A stretch of DNA of 64,000 nucleotides from Phyllostachys edulis (lineage: Eukaryota; Streptophyta; Magnoliopsida; Poales; Poaceae), in assembly GCA_036346405.1 (NCBI GenBank), contig CM070554.1, forward strand, positions 46,089,058 through 46,153,057, in the 5' to 3' direction. This document shows positions 1-11,488 of this stretch, in pieces. Below the pieces are notes generated by a model. It was not told the DNA's origin, did not search any database, and saw only the letters and a program-made list of their open reading frames with translations. The position numbers were made by a program, and so were the translations under genes. Positions within the stretch are counted from its first letter, which is position 1. Each line of letters opens with the position of its first letter.

Positions 1-1489
1 TGCTTGGCCAAATGCTCGTGTGCGCAAAAATGTTTCACTGATACACACATATCATGGATTTAAAGGTAAACCCCTCTGTCTACTTCGCTGAGATTCCTCT
101 TTTTCCAGTTCCCTTTTACAAAGGAAAAATATCAGGACTGTCATAGATTATAGGGTTAGTTCCTAAACAAAGGAAAAAAAATCCCTTTGTTTGATGAAAA
201 AAACATTTCTAGAATATCCTAAATTACTCTAAATTGACTCCTAATGTGCATCCTTATTATGCCACGTCACCTTTAAAATTGTAGCCATCAGATTGAATTC
301 AATTAAAATATCAATCCTCAGATCTTAAATACTTAGCAGATGCTTTGATTAGACACCTTTTTTATTGAAAGGGTGGAAGTTTGTGAAATCGTACCCTATG
401 TTTCATGAAAATACATTCTTTCATGGAAAGGCATATTTCTATGGCACCCTCTAGGATGTATAAATAGTCTAGGACTCTTTTCATGCGTGTTGATAGTCGA
501 AGTAAACATCAATCAAGAACCCCGCAGCAAAACATAGGTGATACACTAGTAAGTACTCTGTTGATTTTTATAGGTCGCGGCTTTACTCGGCACGGTCCCC
601 AAAATTGAACTTTGATTGTTAATATCTTTTACGATTCAAAGCCCATATGAAAGTACATTCAAATACAACCTAACGATACCACTTTTGTGTCACTAAACCT
701 ATATATTGTTGATCTAATTGTTGGTCAAACATTACAAAGTTTGAATCTAGAAATATGTGGGCGCCTTATAAAAATCAACGTAGGGAGTAACTATTACTCA
801 GGTTATACATTTTCTTCAAATTTCTGAGAGAAACAACTTACCTGACTATTGCATGAGAAGGCTTGCATTTATTTATCTTAAAATTAAGAAACCAGAATAT
901 TTTTCTTAAAATTAAGAAACCAGAAAATAAAAGGAAGGGTTTCGCTTGGATGCATTGCTTGAAGGTTATACATTGTATCATTATATTGTAGAGAGAACCT
1001 TGATCTAATCTGCTTTTCCCAAAATTAATATATTGAGCTACTCTGCAGTCTGCATCATGTGTTTCATCTGTGCAATGATAGTTTTTCTGCATTACTTATG
1101 TTTCAGTGGGTGAATATTCCGAGATCAGTTGATTATAACCAGTGACCTTATTAGTTTCAATTGCAGTTTGTATCTGCCAATGCTTTCATGTTTCAAGTAG
1201 CAGTATTCTGTTTAGCAATCTTACGCAGAAGAAATGCTGTGCTGCAGGGGAGAAGCAAGGTGCCCTAGAATTTCTTAAATTGATATTTAGAGCCCTTTGC
1301 CTCTGCTGGGATCGACAAACTCAGGACTTGCATATTGACTGGATACTGTTTAGAGGACGTCCACTGGTTCCTGCACTATGTGAAGTCATAAATGACAATA
1401 TAGACGGTGTTTATCCGTCCTCACACTTTCCCATCTTTGCCGAATTTTTGCTTCCGCGCTCGGTCCGCCTAGCCGAAACACCTTCATAG
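1..1489 (+). CDS. Endonuclease/exonuclease/phosphatase-domain protein, C-terminal part (partial gene)
   Basis: This is the 3' end of a host gene that begins left of the window. Two exons are visible. Exon A occupies 2-65, reads AWPNARVRKNVSLIHTYHGF then K, and ends at a GT donor at 66-67 after one base of a Gly codon. Exon B runs 1248-1489 behind a CTGCAG acceptor and ends at TAG 1487-1489. Joining them restores one frame through KQGALEFLKLIFRALCLCWD, the core HIDWILFRGRP and the end VYPSSHFPIFAEFLLPRSVR. The IDWI block and the closing S-x-H-x-P-x-F block are typical of the Mg-dependent EEP (DNase I-like) fold. Here the closing block is SSHFP rather than the textbook SDHFP. Plant members are usually annotated only as EEP family proteins, so substrate and location are unknown. 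The 1182-bp intron contains a MITE. The reading-through splice and absence of stops suggest a functional gene end. Sure of family, unsure of function. Confidence 0.85.
556..787. mobile_element. Stowaway-like MITE in the EEP gene intron
   Basis: The left end CTCTGTTGATTTTTATAGG and the reverse complement of the right end (CTCCCTACGTTGATTTTTAT) are imperfect terminal inverted repeats of about 27 bp. TA dinucleotides flank both sides (554-555 and 788-789), the target preference of Tc1/mariner-driven Stowaway elements. The 232-bp element has no coding capacity and lies wholly inside the intron. Confidence 0.75.
876..925. repeat. Short direct repeat, two 22-bp copies
   Basis: The sequence TCTTAAAATTAAGAAACCAG plus AA occurs at 876-897 and again at 904-925, separated by six bases. 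Each copy contains the small palindrome CTTAAAATTAAG. This looks like a local tandem duplication within the EEP intron. Confidence 0.8.
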
Positions 1490-2463
1490 TCATTGTTTGT
1501 ACTCTTGTTGCGATACTTTTTTCTTCTCACTATTGTTTCCCAGCCTTATTTGTTTTTTGCTAAGTTGTTCATTTCTATATGTCTATCCGGTTGTGTATGG
1601 TTCGCCTTAATCATAGTAAACATGGACAATGTGCAGGATCTGAGATGTGGAAAGCATCTTTTCTCTCCATGGCAACAACAGTACTTGCAGTCTATCATGA
1701 ATTTCACCTTGCTGGGGTTATTTTTTCCTTCCCATGGGTCTCCATTTGTTATGTACGATACGACTCCTTACCACTCAGGAGTGCTTCTATTGTTGTTAGG
1801 GGTGGAAAAAAGTTTGTTAGTGGGCTCGTTGGCTCGGTCCAAAATTGCTCTAATTATACTTGTTAATTGGTTAAATATTGAAATGAGTTGATTTTGAATG
1901 GAATTTGATTTCGCTCTGGCACGTTAGTTCGGTTCTAAAAATACTTTTAAACTATAAATAAAATAATATTTAATCAAACTGTGTCAATTTAAAAAAAAAA
2001 CTCGGTAAATGGAGTACCTGGCTCGATATCCACCATAATTGTTGTTGCCCCCAGTCATTCGTCCTTTGTTTTGTTTCTGTTCTCAGCGCTCTGGGTGCGG
2101 TTTTGATGTATATATTCAACTGTATTTGACCAGTTTTTGACGGCAATTGTGAAATCTCAAATATGTGAATAAAATCACCGAGACTCTCTGTAACACCCCC
2201 AAAATCTATATGTGAATTAATGAAGTAAATTTAAGTAATTTGTGATGCATTTTTTACTTGTTCAGTTTTGTGTGTTTGTGATCCTCTGATCTAAAAAAAT
2301 CTCATTATTTGAAATAATTGGTATTTGTGATGCAAATCCAATAGCTGACAATCTTGGCCATATTCTGTTTTCCTTTTTTTTTCTAGAGCCTTTGCCTTTT
2401 TTGTTTTTGTTTTTTTGACCTCTGTTAACCAGCATAAATACGGTCTACAAATCATGGGGTGGA
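1490..2463. other. 3' flank of the EEP gene, no gene seen
   Basis: AT-rich sequence downstream of the EEP stop codon, likely including its 3' UTR. Overlapping short open frames at 1493-1891 and 1579-1866 have no recognisable domain and are T-rich. No repeat boundary is clear here. Confidence 0.5.
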
Positions 2464-2560
2464 TGAGGGCCAAGCTTAGCTCAGTTGGTGAGAGCTGTGT
2501 GGAGTTGACGAGAGCTGTGTGGTTCGCTCTCACTCGTCAGCGTTCAAAGCCTGGGATTTT
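2464..2560 (+). mobile_element. tRNA-derived SINE-like sequence with internal 20-bp duplication
   Basis: A Pol III box A match (TAGCTCAGTTGG, 2477-2488) is followed by a box B match (GTTCAAAGCCT, 2542-2552). The 65-bp spacing is too long for a tRNA, but GAGAGCTGTGTGG is repeated at 2490-2502 and 2510-2522 with period 20. Removing one unit gives about 45 bp, the normal tRNA-like spacing. The copy lacks a tRNA cloverleaf and abuts the copia terminus, so a SINE head is more likely than a tRNA gene. No clear tail or target duplication was found. Confidence 0.5.
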
Positions 2561-4536
2561 GCTATTCACAGCTATACAACCTATTCATTAATTAAGAGAG
2601 TATATATAGACATTATTACATGGGTGGATCAGGAGGATTTGATGCATTAAGTTTGAGTAGATGAAGTTGATGATGTTCTCGAGTTTGAGCTTTAGTGAAG
2701 AAATCTGCAACTTGAAGCTTTGAAGAAACATACTTGAGGGCAATAGTTGACTGCTGACAATGAGATCGTGTGAAGAATGCATCAACACCAATGTGCTTTG
2801 TCCGCTTATGCTTAACTGGATCACTAGCAATCTGAATGACATTTGTATTGTCATAAAAGAGAGGTGTAGGATTGTCACAATGGACAACTAGATCAATTAA
2901 GAGCCATCGAATCCAAATGATCTCTGAGGTTGTAGCGGCAAAAGCTCGAAGCTTAGTCTCTGCACTAGAGCGTGATACTACAGTCTGCTTCTTGGACTTC
3001 CAGGCAATGAGCGAAGTACCAAGAGGGATACAGTAGCCAGTGATAGATTAGCGATCAGTAGGATCACTCGTCCAAGTAGAGTCAGAGTAAGCGTGGAGCT
3101 GAAGCTGACTAGAACTGGCATAGAACAAACGTTTGGACGCAGCCATCCTCAAGTATCCCAGCACACGAAGAACATGATCATAGTGGACTGAGGTGCGAGC
3201 ACTGACAAACTGGCTGAGCACATGAACAACATGAGCAATGTCTGGCCTGGTGACAGTGAGATAAACAAGATTCTCAACGAGCTGACGATAGCGAGAAAGA
3301 TCTGTTAGTGGTACACCGTCTGTAGGTCGAAGTTGTAGGTGGAGCTCCATGGGTGTGGCAGTATTGCATGTATCAGTCATACTAGAGTGAGCAAGCAGAT
3401 CCTAAATATAGTGATGCTGAGAGAGGTAGTAGCCATCACTATCAGGATGAATCTCAATCCCTAGAAAATAGCTCAATGATCCCAGATCAGGCATCATAAA
3501 CTGTTCACTCAAGTTCCTCTTCACAAAAGCCGCATAATCCATGTCATCTCCTGTGATCAACATATCATCTACATATAGCAGAAGCAAAGTACGATCCTAC
3601 TGAGAAGTGTGAATACACAAGGCAGGGTCATGCTCACTTAGAGTGAAACTAGCAGCTCGAATCACGAAACTGAAACACTCAAACCAAGCACGAGGAACCT
3701 GCTTGAGATCATATAGAGTACGTCTAAGGTGACAAACATGACCTGTAGGAGTCTCAACACCTAAGGGTGGCTGCATATAGACCTCTTCATGTAGATTACC
3801 ATGAAGAAAAACATTCTTGACATCCATCTGAGATATAGTCCATGTACGTACCGCTGCAACAACAATAAGAGTATGGACTATGGTTATATGAGCATCTGGA
3901 ACAAAAACCTCATCATAATCTCGACCATAAGCCTGTTGAAAATCTCTTGCAACAAATCGAGCCTTGTATCGCTCTACTGACCCATCTAACATGTTCTTTA
4001 CTTTGTACACCCACTTGCAAGTGATAGGAACAGCTCCAGATGGTAGTAGAACAAGATCCCAAGTGCCTATATACTCTAATGTTGTGAGCTCCTGTCATAG
4101 CCAATTGCTACTCAGGTACATTGGCAGCCTCCTGATAGGTACTCGGCTCAGCTACTTCACCTTGCATGAGAAAAAACCCCATTTCTCTGGTGCCTGAATA
4201 GAAGAACGATCATGTAGGGCATACCATTGTGTAGTAGAATGATCGTCAGAGTCGGGAGTACTGCCCAAAGGGTCAAGTGGAGGAGAGGAGGACTAAGGAT
4301 CAGAAGGAACTCTCTGTCGGCGACTATAGTGAAAGAAAAAAAATGGAAGTGTCAGAAACTAGTGAAGCTGGTGGAGGAGACACACTAGAAGGTGAAACTG
4401 GTGGAGAAAGTGTATCTGGAGAAGACAAGTTTGGTGAAAGAACGGGAGGTAGACACAAAAAGGAGGTGGAATATGTGGAAGGAGTGTGATGTGTAGAAGG
4501 ATGATAAAAGAAAGGTCGACCCTCATCAAATGTTAC
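2561..4536 (-). pseudogene. Ty1/copia pol, 3' part: reverse transcriptase and RNase H (broken)
   Basis: Minus-strand remains of copia pol. Reading down in coordinates: the integrase-RT linker begins with FDEGRPFFYHPSTHHTP (about 4530). RT follows at 4010-3597 (KARFVARDFQQAYGRDYDEV, MDVKNVFLHGNLHEEVYMQP) and 3587-3402 (LLLYVDDMLITGDD, the catalytic YVDD box; YFLGIEI). Next comes 3380-3048 (TRPDIAHVVHVLSQF), then RNase H to about 2600 (AYSDSTWTSDPTDR, SRSSAETKLRAF). Several stops and frame changes separate the pieces, so it is inactive. The frame is cut at 4536 by the gypsy insertion and resumes at 17871. The sequence at 2561-2605 (GCTATTCACAGCTATACAAC and on) recurs at 23071-23113 next to the PBS, marking the element ends. 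Confidence 0.93.
4532..4536. repeat. Target site duplication GTTAC (left) of the Tat gypsy element
   Basis: GTTAC lies directly before the left LTR TG and recurs at 17871-17875 directly after the right LTR. In the host copia element the site falls in the integrase C-terminal codons that read as the SRDVTFDE-type junction, so the insertion point is exact. Confidence 0.93.
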
Positions 4537-4656
4537 TGACGAGGATCTAATAATCCTCATTTTATCTTTTATCTATAATTCTTATTATAAGTAAATATGA
4601 TGTCATGTGGTCCCTGGGTATACCCCTTAAGTTTACAAGGGAGAAGCCTACTAAGT

Positions 4657-4835
4657 GGTCGTGAGTTCTTCTACGACCACCCCCATAGTCGTAAGTCTTG
4701 CTACGACTACCTTATGATCGTAAGTTCTTCTACGATCACTACCCAGTCGTAAGTTATTCCACGACTACCCCATAGTTGTAAGTCTTGCTATGACTACCTT
4801 ATGGTCGTAAGTGCTTCTACGACCAAGTCAGCTAC
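4657..4835. repeat. Tandem palindromic array in the left LTR (about six units)
   Basis: Units of about 30 bp follow the pattern (G/A)TCGTAAGT, 4-6 bases, CTACGA(C/T), for example GTCGTAAGTCTTGCTACGAC. Each unit is itself an inverted repeat (GTCGTA/TACGAC) able to form a small hairpin. The same array is at 17157-17335, and single or paired units occur inside the element. Confidence 0.9.
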
Positions 4836-5075
4836 GACCACCTTATGATCAATAAGACCTACAGGCGAGTGGGTCCAATTGATTAAGGAATCCAAACAGT
4901 CAACATACGCTGTTATTATGTGAAATAATGACTCACAATACCCCATTATCTCTGACAAGTAACTGCCAGGCGGCGTGAAGGAGTTACTATCCCGATGATT
5001 ACTGCAAACGTGTGCCCGTTACTGGATTTGATGAGGCGTCTCTTCAGCAGGGGAAAACGGCTATTCTTTCACAAC

Positions 5076-5083
5076 TATATAAA
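5076..5083 (+). promoter_or_regulatory. TATA box of the gypsy LTR promoter
   Basis: TATATAAA in the LTR, conserved at 17576-17583 in the right copy and followed by GC-balanced sequence before gag. This position suits the U3/R promoter of the element. The transcription start itself cannot be read from sequence. Confidence 0.6.
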
Positions 5084-5369
5084 GGCAACGGTCAGAGAGG
5101 GAAAGGGAGACAGAGCAATCGAGGCGTACACACACGCTATCGAGGGCTATCAGGAAGACAAGTGCTATCATCTGTAATAGTCTTAGTTTTTCTCCTGATT
5201 GTTCAGAATACACTCAATACCATACACACACAGAGTAGGGTTGTTATTCTCTCAGAGAAGGCCCGAACTTGTATAAAATACCCGTGTCAATCTCTGCGTG
5301 ATTCTATTCTAGGAGACCCCGAATCAAACAATTTTTACGTAAGATCCGCTTCTAAAACACCGGTTAGCT

Positions 5370-5386
5370 TGGCGCCGATCGGGGAT
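5370..5386 (+). other. Primer binding site, tRNA-Asp-like
   Basis: TGGCGCCGATCGGGGAT lies just inside the left LTR. It resembles the TGGCGCCG...GGGGA primer site complementary to the 3' end of tRNA-Asp that is common in grass gypsy elements. Confidence 0.7.
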
Positions 5387-5807
5387 CTTCGGTAATCTCT
5401 TGTCAACATACTCTTTTTTTCCCAAATCTCATGCACTCGTGGCGGGAGAATGGAACGAGGAGAACCGGTTTGACTGGCGGCAGACACGCAGACGTCGACA
5501 TGGATGCGGTTTCGATTCGAGCCGAGTGTCGACTCATCCGATGGTATTCGCCTCCTCCGGGATCTTCCCGCAGATCCGAGGAGACAATGTCACGTGATGG
5601 AGTTGAGGAGGATCCCTATCCCCACAACAAGACGTCCAACAGAGGAATCAATCCTCTCAAAGGACAAGGGTCAATCTTACCAGACTACACCCAAAGCGGA
5701 CTCACAACAAGACGAGAGTTTTTCCTCCAAGTGTCCGAGTCCCCTAAGGCGTCCGACTTGGTGAGACAAGTTCGAAGCCACAATTCCAGGACTTCACTAA
5801 AGATCTG

Positions 5808-7701
5808 GTGATCCTCTCTCTCCGGATGACGCCAGAGAGGCGGGATCAAGCATGCTTTTCTCAGCAATTGACCATCTCTCCGCAGATCACACCTGCGGAT
5901 GGAGACGGTTATAACCCAGAGTTCCCCTACCTGGAGGGGATTACTCCAAGTCGCCAGATGGTGTCTCTCGACTACTCCTCGAGCGGGGAGGCCTCGAGCA
6001 CAAGTGAGAATCATCAACGGGAGGTCTTCGTCCTTCCCTCAGATCAAGGTCACTCTTCTAGAGACCGAGCTAGGGACACTCCCCGAAGATCACGCACTGC
6101 GCCTCCTCGTGACAATGGCAAGGGCACCACCGATGGTGGACAGGACCAACACCTTCATGAACGCGAGGGAAATCCTCGACATACTCACACTCCATTGAGA
6201 CAGTCTCAGGAATCTGACATGGAAGATCTTGAGGCTATTCGGCGAAAGGAGATTGCAGCCCAGAAGAATCTGCATGGGCGCATCCAATATCAATCAGAGG
6301 AAGCTCAAGAACTCCAGCACATCAATGATCTACTCGAGAACCCAACTCGAGAACTCGCCCGAGCGCCAGGCTACGATCTCTTCGTCGAAGAAATCGCACA
6401 AAGGCTTCGGTCCACAATGGCAAGACTGGAAGCACCTCGCCGATATCATTCAGGAAGTCATAGCAATACGACTTCAGCTACCAGTCGATCAAACATATCA
6501 TCACGGAGAGATCGATGCAACAGCAAGTCGCATCGATCTCCTACTCAGAGAAATGTCTTTCGAACGACTGATAATCAACAAACCCCTCGGAGAGGTGATC
6601 GCTCACCGTTTCGACATGAAAACCTGCAGCAGCAGATGAACTACGAGGAGCATTCCCCTCGTAGGACCGAGATCTATTACAGTCGTCAACTCACATCGGG
6701 TATCGCCGAAAGTACGACCACCTGATGATGTCAACTCTTCTTTCCTGCAAAGGAGGCGTCAAGAAGTTATTACTAGATGTCGGGCATTTTCGCCTGATCT
6801 TCGAGCTGTTCGCTGGCCACCTCGTTTTCGACCAGTGAACATGGAAAAGTTCGATGGATCCCAAAATCCCATCGAATTCCTTCAAATCTATACAACAGCT
6901 GTCCGAGCAGCAGGAGGAGGAGAGCATGTAATGGCGAATTACCTTCCAACTGTGCTCGAAGGGTCTGCTCGATCGTGGTTACTGAACCAACCACTCGAGT
7001 CGATCTATTCTTGGCAACACCTCTACGACCTTCTACTGGCGAACTTCCAAGGCACATACAATCACCCTGGGAAGGAGGAAGACCTGCCTCGGATGAGACA
7101 GAACGACAACGAGACCTTGCGCCAATTCATCAAGCGCTTTAGTCAGGTTCGTAATTCAATTCCGGAAGTTTCTGACTCATCTGTCACCAGGGCTTTCAAG
7201 CAAGGAGTCCGTAGTAGAAGGATAACAGAAGATATCGCTTTGAATCCTCCTACCACCGTCGCCGAACTTTTTGAGATGGCCGATCGGTATGCGACTGCTT
7301 TTGAAACGGTCGAGTGGAACAACACAATCGATCGAGAAGACAATACCTCTCGAGAACCAGGCGACGTTGGTAAGAAGAAAGATAAGAAAGCAAAAAAGTC
7401 CAAGAACAAGGCGAAGGGTCAAAAACTCTAAGCCAGTGATTCCAAGGAGGTTTTGGCTGTAAATGATAAAGAGCCACGCACCTCCAAGCCGCACTCCGAC
7501 CGAGGCAAAGGTAAGCGCCCCGATCGAAAAAATGATAAGCCTAAGTGGTGTCCTTTCCATAAAAAGGAAGGACATGACCTTCGCAATTGCCGGGTCTTCC
7601 AACGAAAGCTCGAAGATTACTACAACGGCAAAGGACCACTTCCCACTCTCGAGCAGGTAGGACAAACGAGTGGTCATAAGTCGTCAGACGACAACGAGTA
7701 G
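5808..7701 (+). pseudogene. Gag polyprotein of the Tat gypsy element (broken)
   Basis: The capsid-type gag domain is clear from about 6747 to 7431 (FSPDLRAVRWPPRFRPVN, MEKFDGSQNPIEFLQIY, FVKRFSQ-like LRQFIKRFSQVRN, and VAELFEMADRYATAFE). After one in-frame TAA at 7429-7431 the same frame continues at 7453 into a CCHC-like zinc knuckle, CPFHKKEGHDLRNC. It ends at TAG 7699-7701 directly before the protease frame. The upstream part (5808-6725) is rich in Arg/Ser and shows coiled-coil-like stretches (EAQELQHINDLLENPTREL). It lies in another frame, so at least one frameshift separates it from the core. Gag would form the virus-like particle that packages element RNA. The stop and frameshift make this copy defective. 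Confidence 0.88.
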
Positions 7702-10700
7702 ATGCCGTTCCAGGATCCACAACATACCGTCGAGCACATCTACGGGGAATCATCGGCATACGAATCAAAGCGACAGCTTAAAGCTGCTGAACGTGAGGTA
7801 AACTCCATAGATCCTCCTCTCATCAATAAATTACCGAAGTGGTCAAAAGTCACCATCTCCTTTGAGAAGGGTGACTGCCCGATTTCTTCGACTCGACTAG
7901 GTCGGTATCCGATCGTGGTCGAAACCACCATCAACAATTGTCGGGTCAATCGAGTTTTGGTTGATGGTGGCAGCTCGTTCAACATCTTGTTTACGAGTGC
8001 CCCGGGCGAGATGCAAGTACCGGGACTAAGGTAAGACCGACGATACTCTTTCCATGGATCGCATCGGTCTTCACCAAACCAATTGGCCAAGTTTCTTTCC
8101 TTTAACATTTGGTTCACCAAGTAATTTCAGACGAGAAAATCTCCTTTGATGTGGTCGATTTCGACATAAAGATATAACGCCATACTCGGACGAATCGACT
8201 TTGGCAAAATTCTTAATGGCTACTCATTAAGGGTATCAATGTATTAAGATGCCAGATCCTAAAGGAGTAATCACAATTCATTGTGACAAGAAGATGACGA
8301 CACCTCACGATCAGCGATCCTCGAGATGGTTGGACAAATACCATCTCGAGAAGAAAGTCAGCCTTCGATCAGCAAGGCGAAGCCTAAAGCTGCACCAAAG
8401 CCGAACGACAAGGTCAAAGAGGTTCCTCTAGACGCAGGGGAGCCCTCGAAGATCTGCTCAGACGGGATACTTCCGACCCCAAGTAGGAAGACGCCTCATC
8501 ACCTTCCTCCGAGCTAACGAGATGTCTTCGCGGGCAAGCATCCGACATGCCCGGAGTCCCCAAGGAGGTGATCGAGCACAGGCTAACTTTACGGCCTAAC
8601 AAAGTACCCGTAAAACAAAAATTACGGAGATTTGCCCCTGATCGACGAGATGCTATCAAATCAGAATTGGATAAGCTACTTAAAGCAGGCTTTATAAGAG
8701 AGGTCAACCACCCAGAGTGGTTGGCTAATCCTGTAATGGTTAGAAAGTCAAACGGCAAATGGCGTATGTGCGTAGACTTTACTGATCTTAATAAAGCTTG
8801 TTCAAAAGATGATTTTTCTTTACCTCGCATCGATCAGTTGGTTGATTCTACTGCAGGTTGTGAAATGTTAAGTTTTTAGATGCATATTCGGATACCACCG
8901 ATCAATATGTGTCTAGACGATGAAGAAAAGACCACATTTATTACACCATTTGGTATATTTTGCTATGTCAAAATGCCATTTGGTCTAAAAAATGCCGACG
9001 CTTCTTTTCAACGCTTGATGCAATCGACTTTTTCATCTCAACTAGGCCGAAATCTAGAGGCCTATGTTGATGATCTAGTCGTTAAAAGCATGAAGAGACT
9101 TAATCATATCACTGACCTACAAGAAACATTCGACAACCTCGTAAAATATCGCTAAAACTCAATCACGAGAAGTGTGTGTTCGAATCTCTTGGAAAATTGC
9201 TTGGATTCCTAGTATCTATACGGGGAATCGAAGCAAATCCCAAAAAGATAAAGGCCATTCTCCAAATGCGCCCTCCAACCACAAGGAAAGAAGTCCAGAA
9301 ACTCACAAGGTGCATGGCGACTTTAAGTCATTTCATCGCACGACTAGGAGAAAAGGGATTACCTTTCTTTAAACTTCTAAGGAAACACGAAGGTTTTGAG
9401 TGGTCGAAAGAGGCAAACGTTGCCTTTGAGGATGTCAAGAGGTACCTTACGAGTGCTCCTATTCTGGTCTCTCCGAGGCCAGAAGAAACACTCTTAATTT
9501 ACCTAGCTGCCACGCCACAGCAAGAAAGCGCAAGATCTTGGTCGTAGAACGTGAAAACGCATACACGGCCGGTTTACTACGTAAGTGAAGTCTTACACGG
9601 CCTAAGGAGCGTTACCCTCAGGTCCAAAAGCTTCTATATGCCCTCCTTATGTCTTCGAGGAAACTGCGGCATTATTTTCAGGCGCACAAAATAGTCAGTC
9701 TTGTCCGAGTTTCCCTTGGGAGCGATCCTCCAGAATAGGGAAACAGCGGGACGCATGGCAAAATGGTCAGTCGAACTTGGGGAGTTCGACATCCATTTCG
9801 TGTCCCGAACGGCCGTTAAATCCCAGATCTTGGTAGACTTTGTCGCCGAATGGACAAATCCTGAACCTGTTCAGGATCCCTAGTACGATTCCCATGACTA
9901 GTGGACAACATACTTTGACGGGTCACTTACTTTAAGTGGCTCGGGGGCTGGGGTGGTCCTGGTATCTCCTACCGGAGAGACCTTAAAGTATGCCATACAA
10001 TTAAACTTTCAGGCCACTAACAACGTGGCAGAATACGAAGGTTTGCTAGCTGGCATACGAGCTGCGAAAGCGCTCTCGATTCGCCGACTACTCGTGAGAG
10101 GAGACTCTCAACTAGTCGTGAATCAAGTCGAGAAAGAGTACCAGTGCTCTAACCCGACAATGTCTCGGTATTTATCGGAAGTGCGTAAGTTAGAAAAGTA
10201 TTTTTTAGGTTTTGAGGCACAATTCATCCCTCGAAAGGATAATTTTCTCACAGACCAGCTTGCTCGAATAACTTCTTCCCGATCTGTAGTACCAAAAGGA
10301 GTCTTCTTGGAACAACTCCAGAAGCTATCCCTGGTCGAAGAACCAGAGACACCTCCTATTGAGACGGTCTCTCTAGAATATGAGGATACCTGGATGACTC
10401 CCATCTATGAGTATCTTCAGAAGGGTTCCGTACCCGAAGACGATCCCGAGGTAGATCGCTTATCCCGAAAAGCCAAAATGTATACTTTGGTTGAAGGAGT
10501 CCTCTATAAACGAGGTACTCAAGGGGTGCTCATGCGATGCATTCCGCAGAACGAAGGATTAACACTCCCTCACGACATACAAGGTGGCATCTGTGGAAAT
10601 CATGCTTCCTCTGTAACAATCGGCCTGTAAGGCCTTTCGATAAGGTTTTCTTCGCCAACAGCCTCAGACGATGCTAAAGAGTTGGTTAAAAAGTGTGTCC

Positions 10701-11488
10701 AATGCCAATTTCATAGCACACAAATACACCAACCAGCTCAAGCATTACAAATGATACCTTTGTCTTGGCCTTTTGTGACATGGGGTCTCGATATCCTAGG
10801 ACCGTTTCCCAAGGCTCCAGGAGGTTTCGAGTTCCTTTTTGTGGCTATTGATACGTTCACAAAATGGATCGAAGTTTAACTCAGAATCGATAACAACGAA
10901 GCAAAGAAAGCAGTTCATGATGAGATGCGAATTACTCGATTTGGAGTACCGAGTCGAATAATTACAGATAATGGTAAGCATTTTCGAGTGCAAAATTTCG
11001 TGAATTTTATGCACGAGTTGGGTACCAAGTTATGTTATGCTTCTGTGGCCCATCCCCAAAGCAATGGAGCAGTCGAACGTGCGAACAACCAAATAATGCG
11101 AGGAATTAAGACCCGAGTTTTCGACCAGCTTATCAAGCGCTCGGGGGCTTGGGTACAAGAATTACCCTCCGTATTATGGGCAGTTCGTACAACTACTAGC
11201 CGGGCTACAGGTGAGACACCATTTTTTCTGGTTTTTGGAGCTGAAGCCATGCTTCCTCCGAAACTAAAGATACGGTCAACACGAGTCGAAACCTTCAAAG
11301 ACTCCAACCAGAAACAACTTCGAGCGGATGACATTAATCTACTCAAGAAAGGAGAAACCAGCCTTAATCCGCTCGGCGGCCTACCAATAAGCCTGCTTGC
11401 GAGATACTACGATCGAAGGTCCAACCTCGCAGCCTTCTCAGAGGGTGACTTGGTATTGAGGCTCGCCAATCCAAGTCTAATCGAATAA
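7702..11488 (+). pseudogene. Pol polyprotein of the Tat gypsy element (broken)
   Basis: Domains in order. Aspartic protease (7702-8034) has active-site DGGSSFNILF. RT (8547-9155) has KWRMCVDFTDLNKACSKDDF, TPFGIFCYVKMPFGLKNADA and catalytic YVDDLVVKS. The RT tail and first RNase H lie near 9176-9547. A second, archaeal-type RNase H (9953-about 10300) has NNVAEYEGLLAGIRAAKALS and GDSQLVVNQV. Integrase (10682-11488) has WGLDILGPFP, TDNGKHF and HPQSNGAVERANNQIMRG. Breaks include a lost T near 8875 turning SFLDAY into a stop, further indels at 8890-8905, a frame change near 9155-9176, disrupted sequence at 9540-9700, and a stop after FTKWIEV at 10877-10879. The protease frame is directly in phase with gag apart from one stop codon. 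Confidence 0.92.

Larger units (their letters stand above)
4537..5366 (+). repeat. Left LTR of the Tat gypsy element
   Basis: It starts with TGACGAGG and matches 17037-17870 along its length. The 3' edge is slightly uncertain: the left copy ends AACACCGGTTA just before the PBS, the right copy ends AACACCGACA. It carries a palindromic repeat array (4657-4835) and a TATATAAA box (5076-5083). Confidence 0.92.

Noticed and set aside
2477..2552. Functional tRNA gene
   Set aside because: Boxes are too far apart and no acceptor or anticodon stems can be drawn.
4657..4835. CRISPR-like spaced repeats
   Set aside because: Units are palindromes with no unique spacers, in a plant retrotransposon LTR duplicated at both ends.
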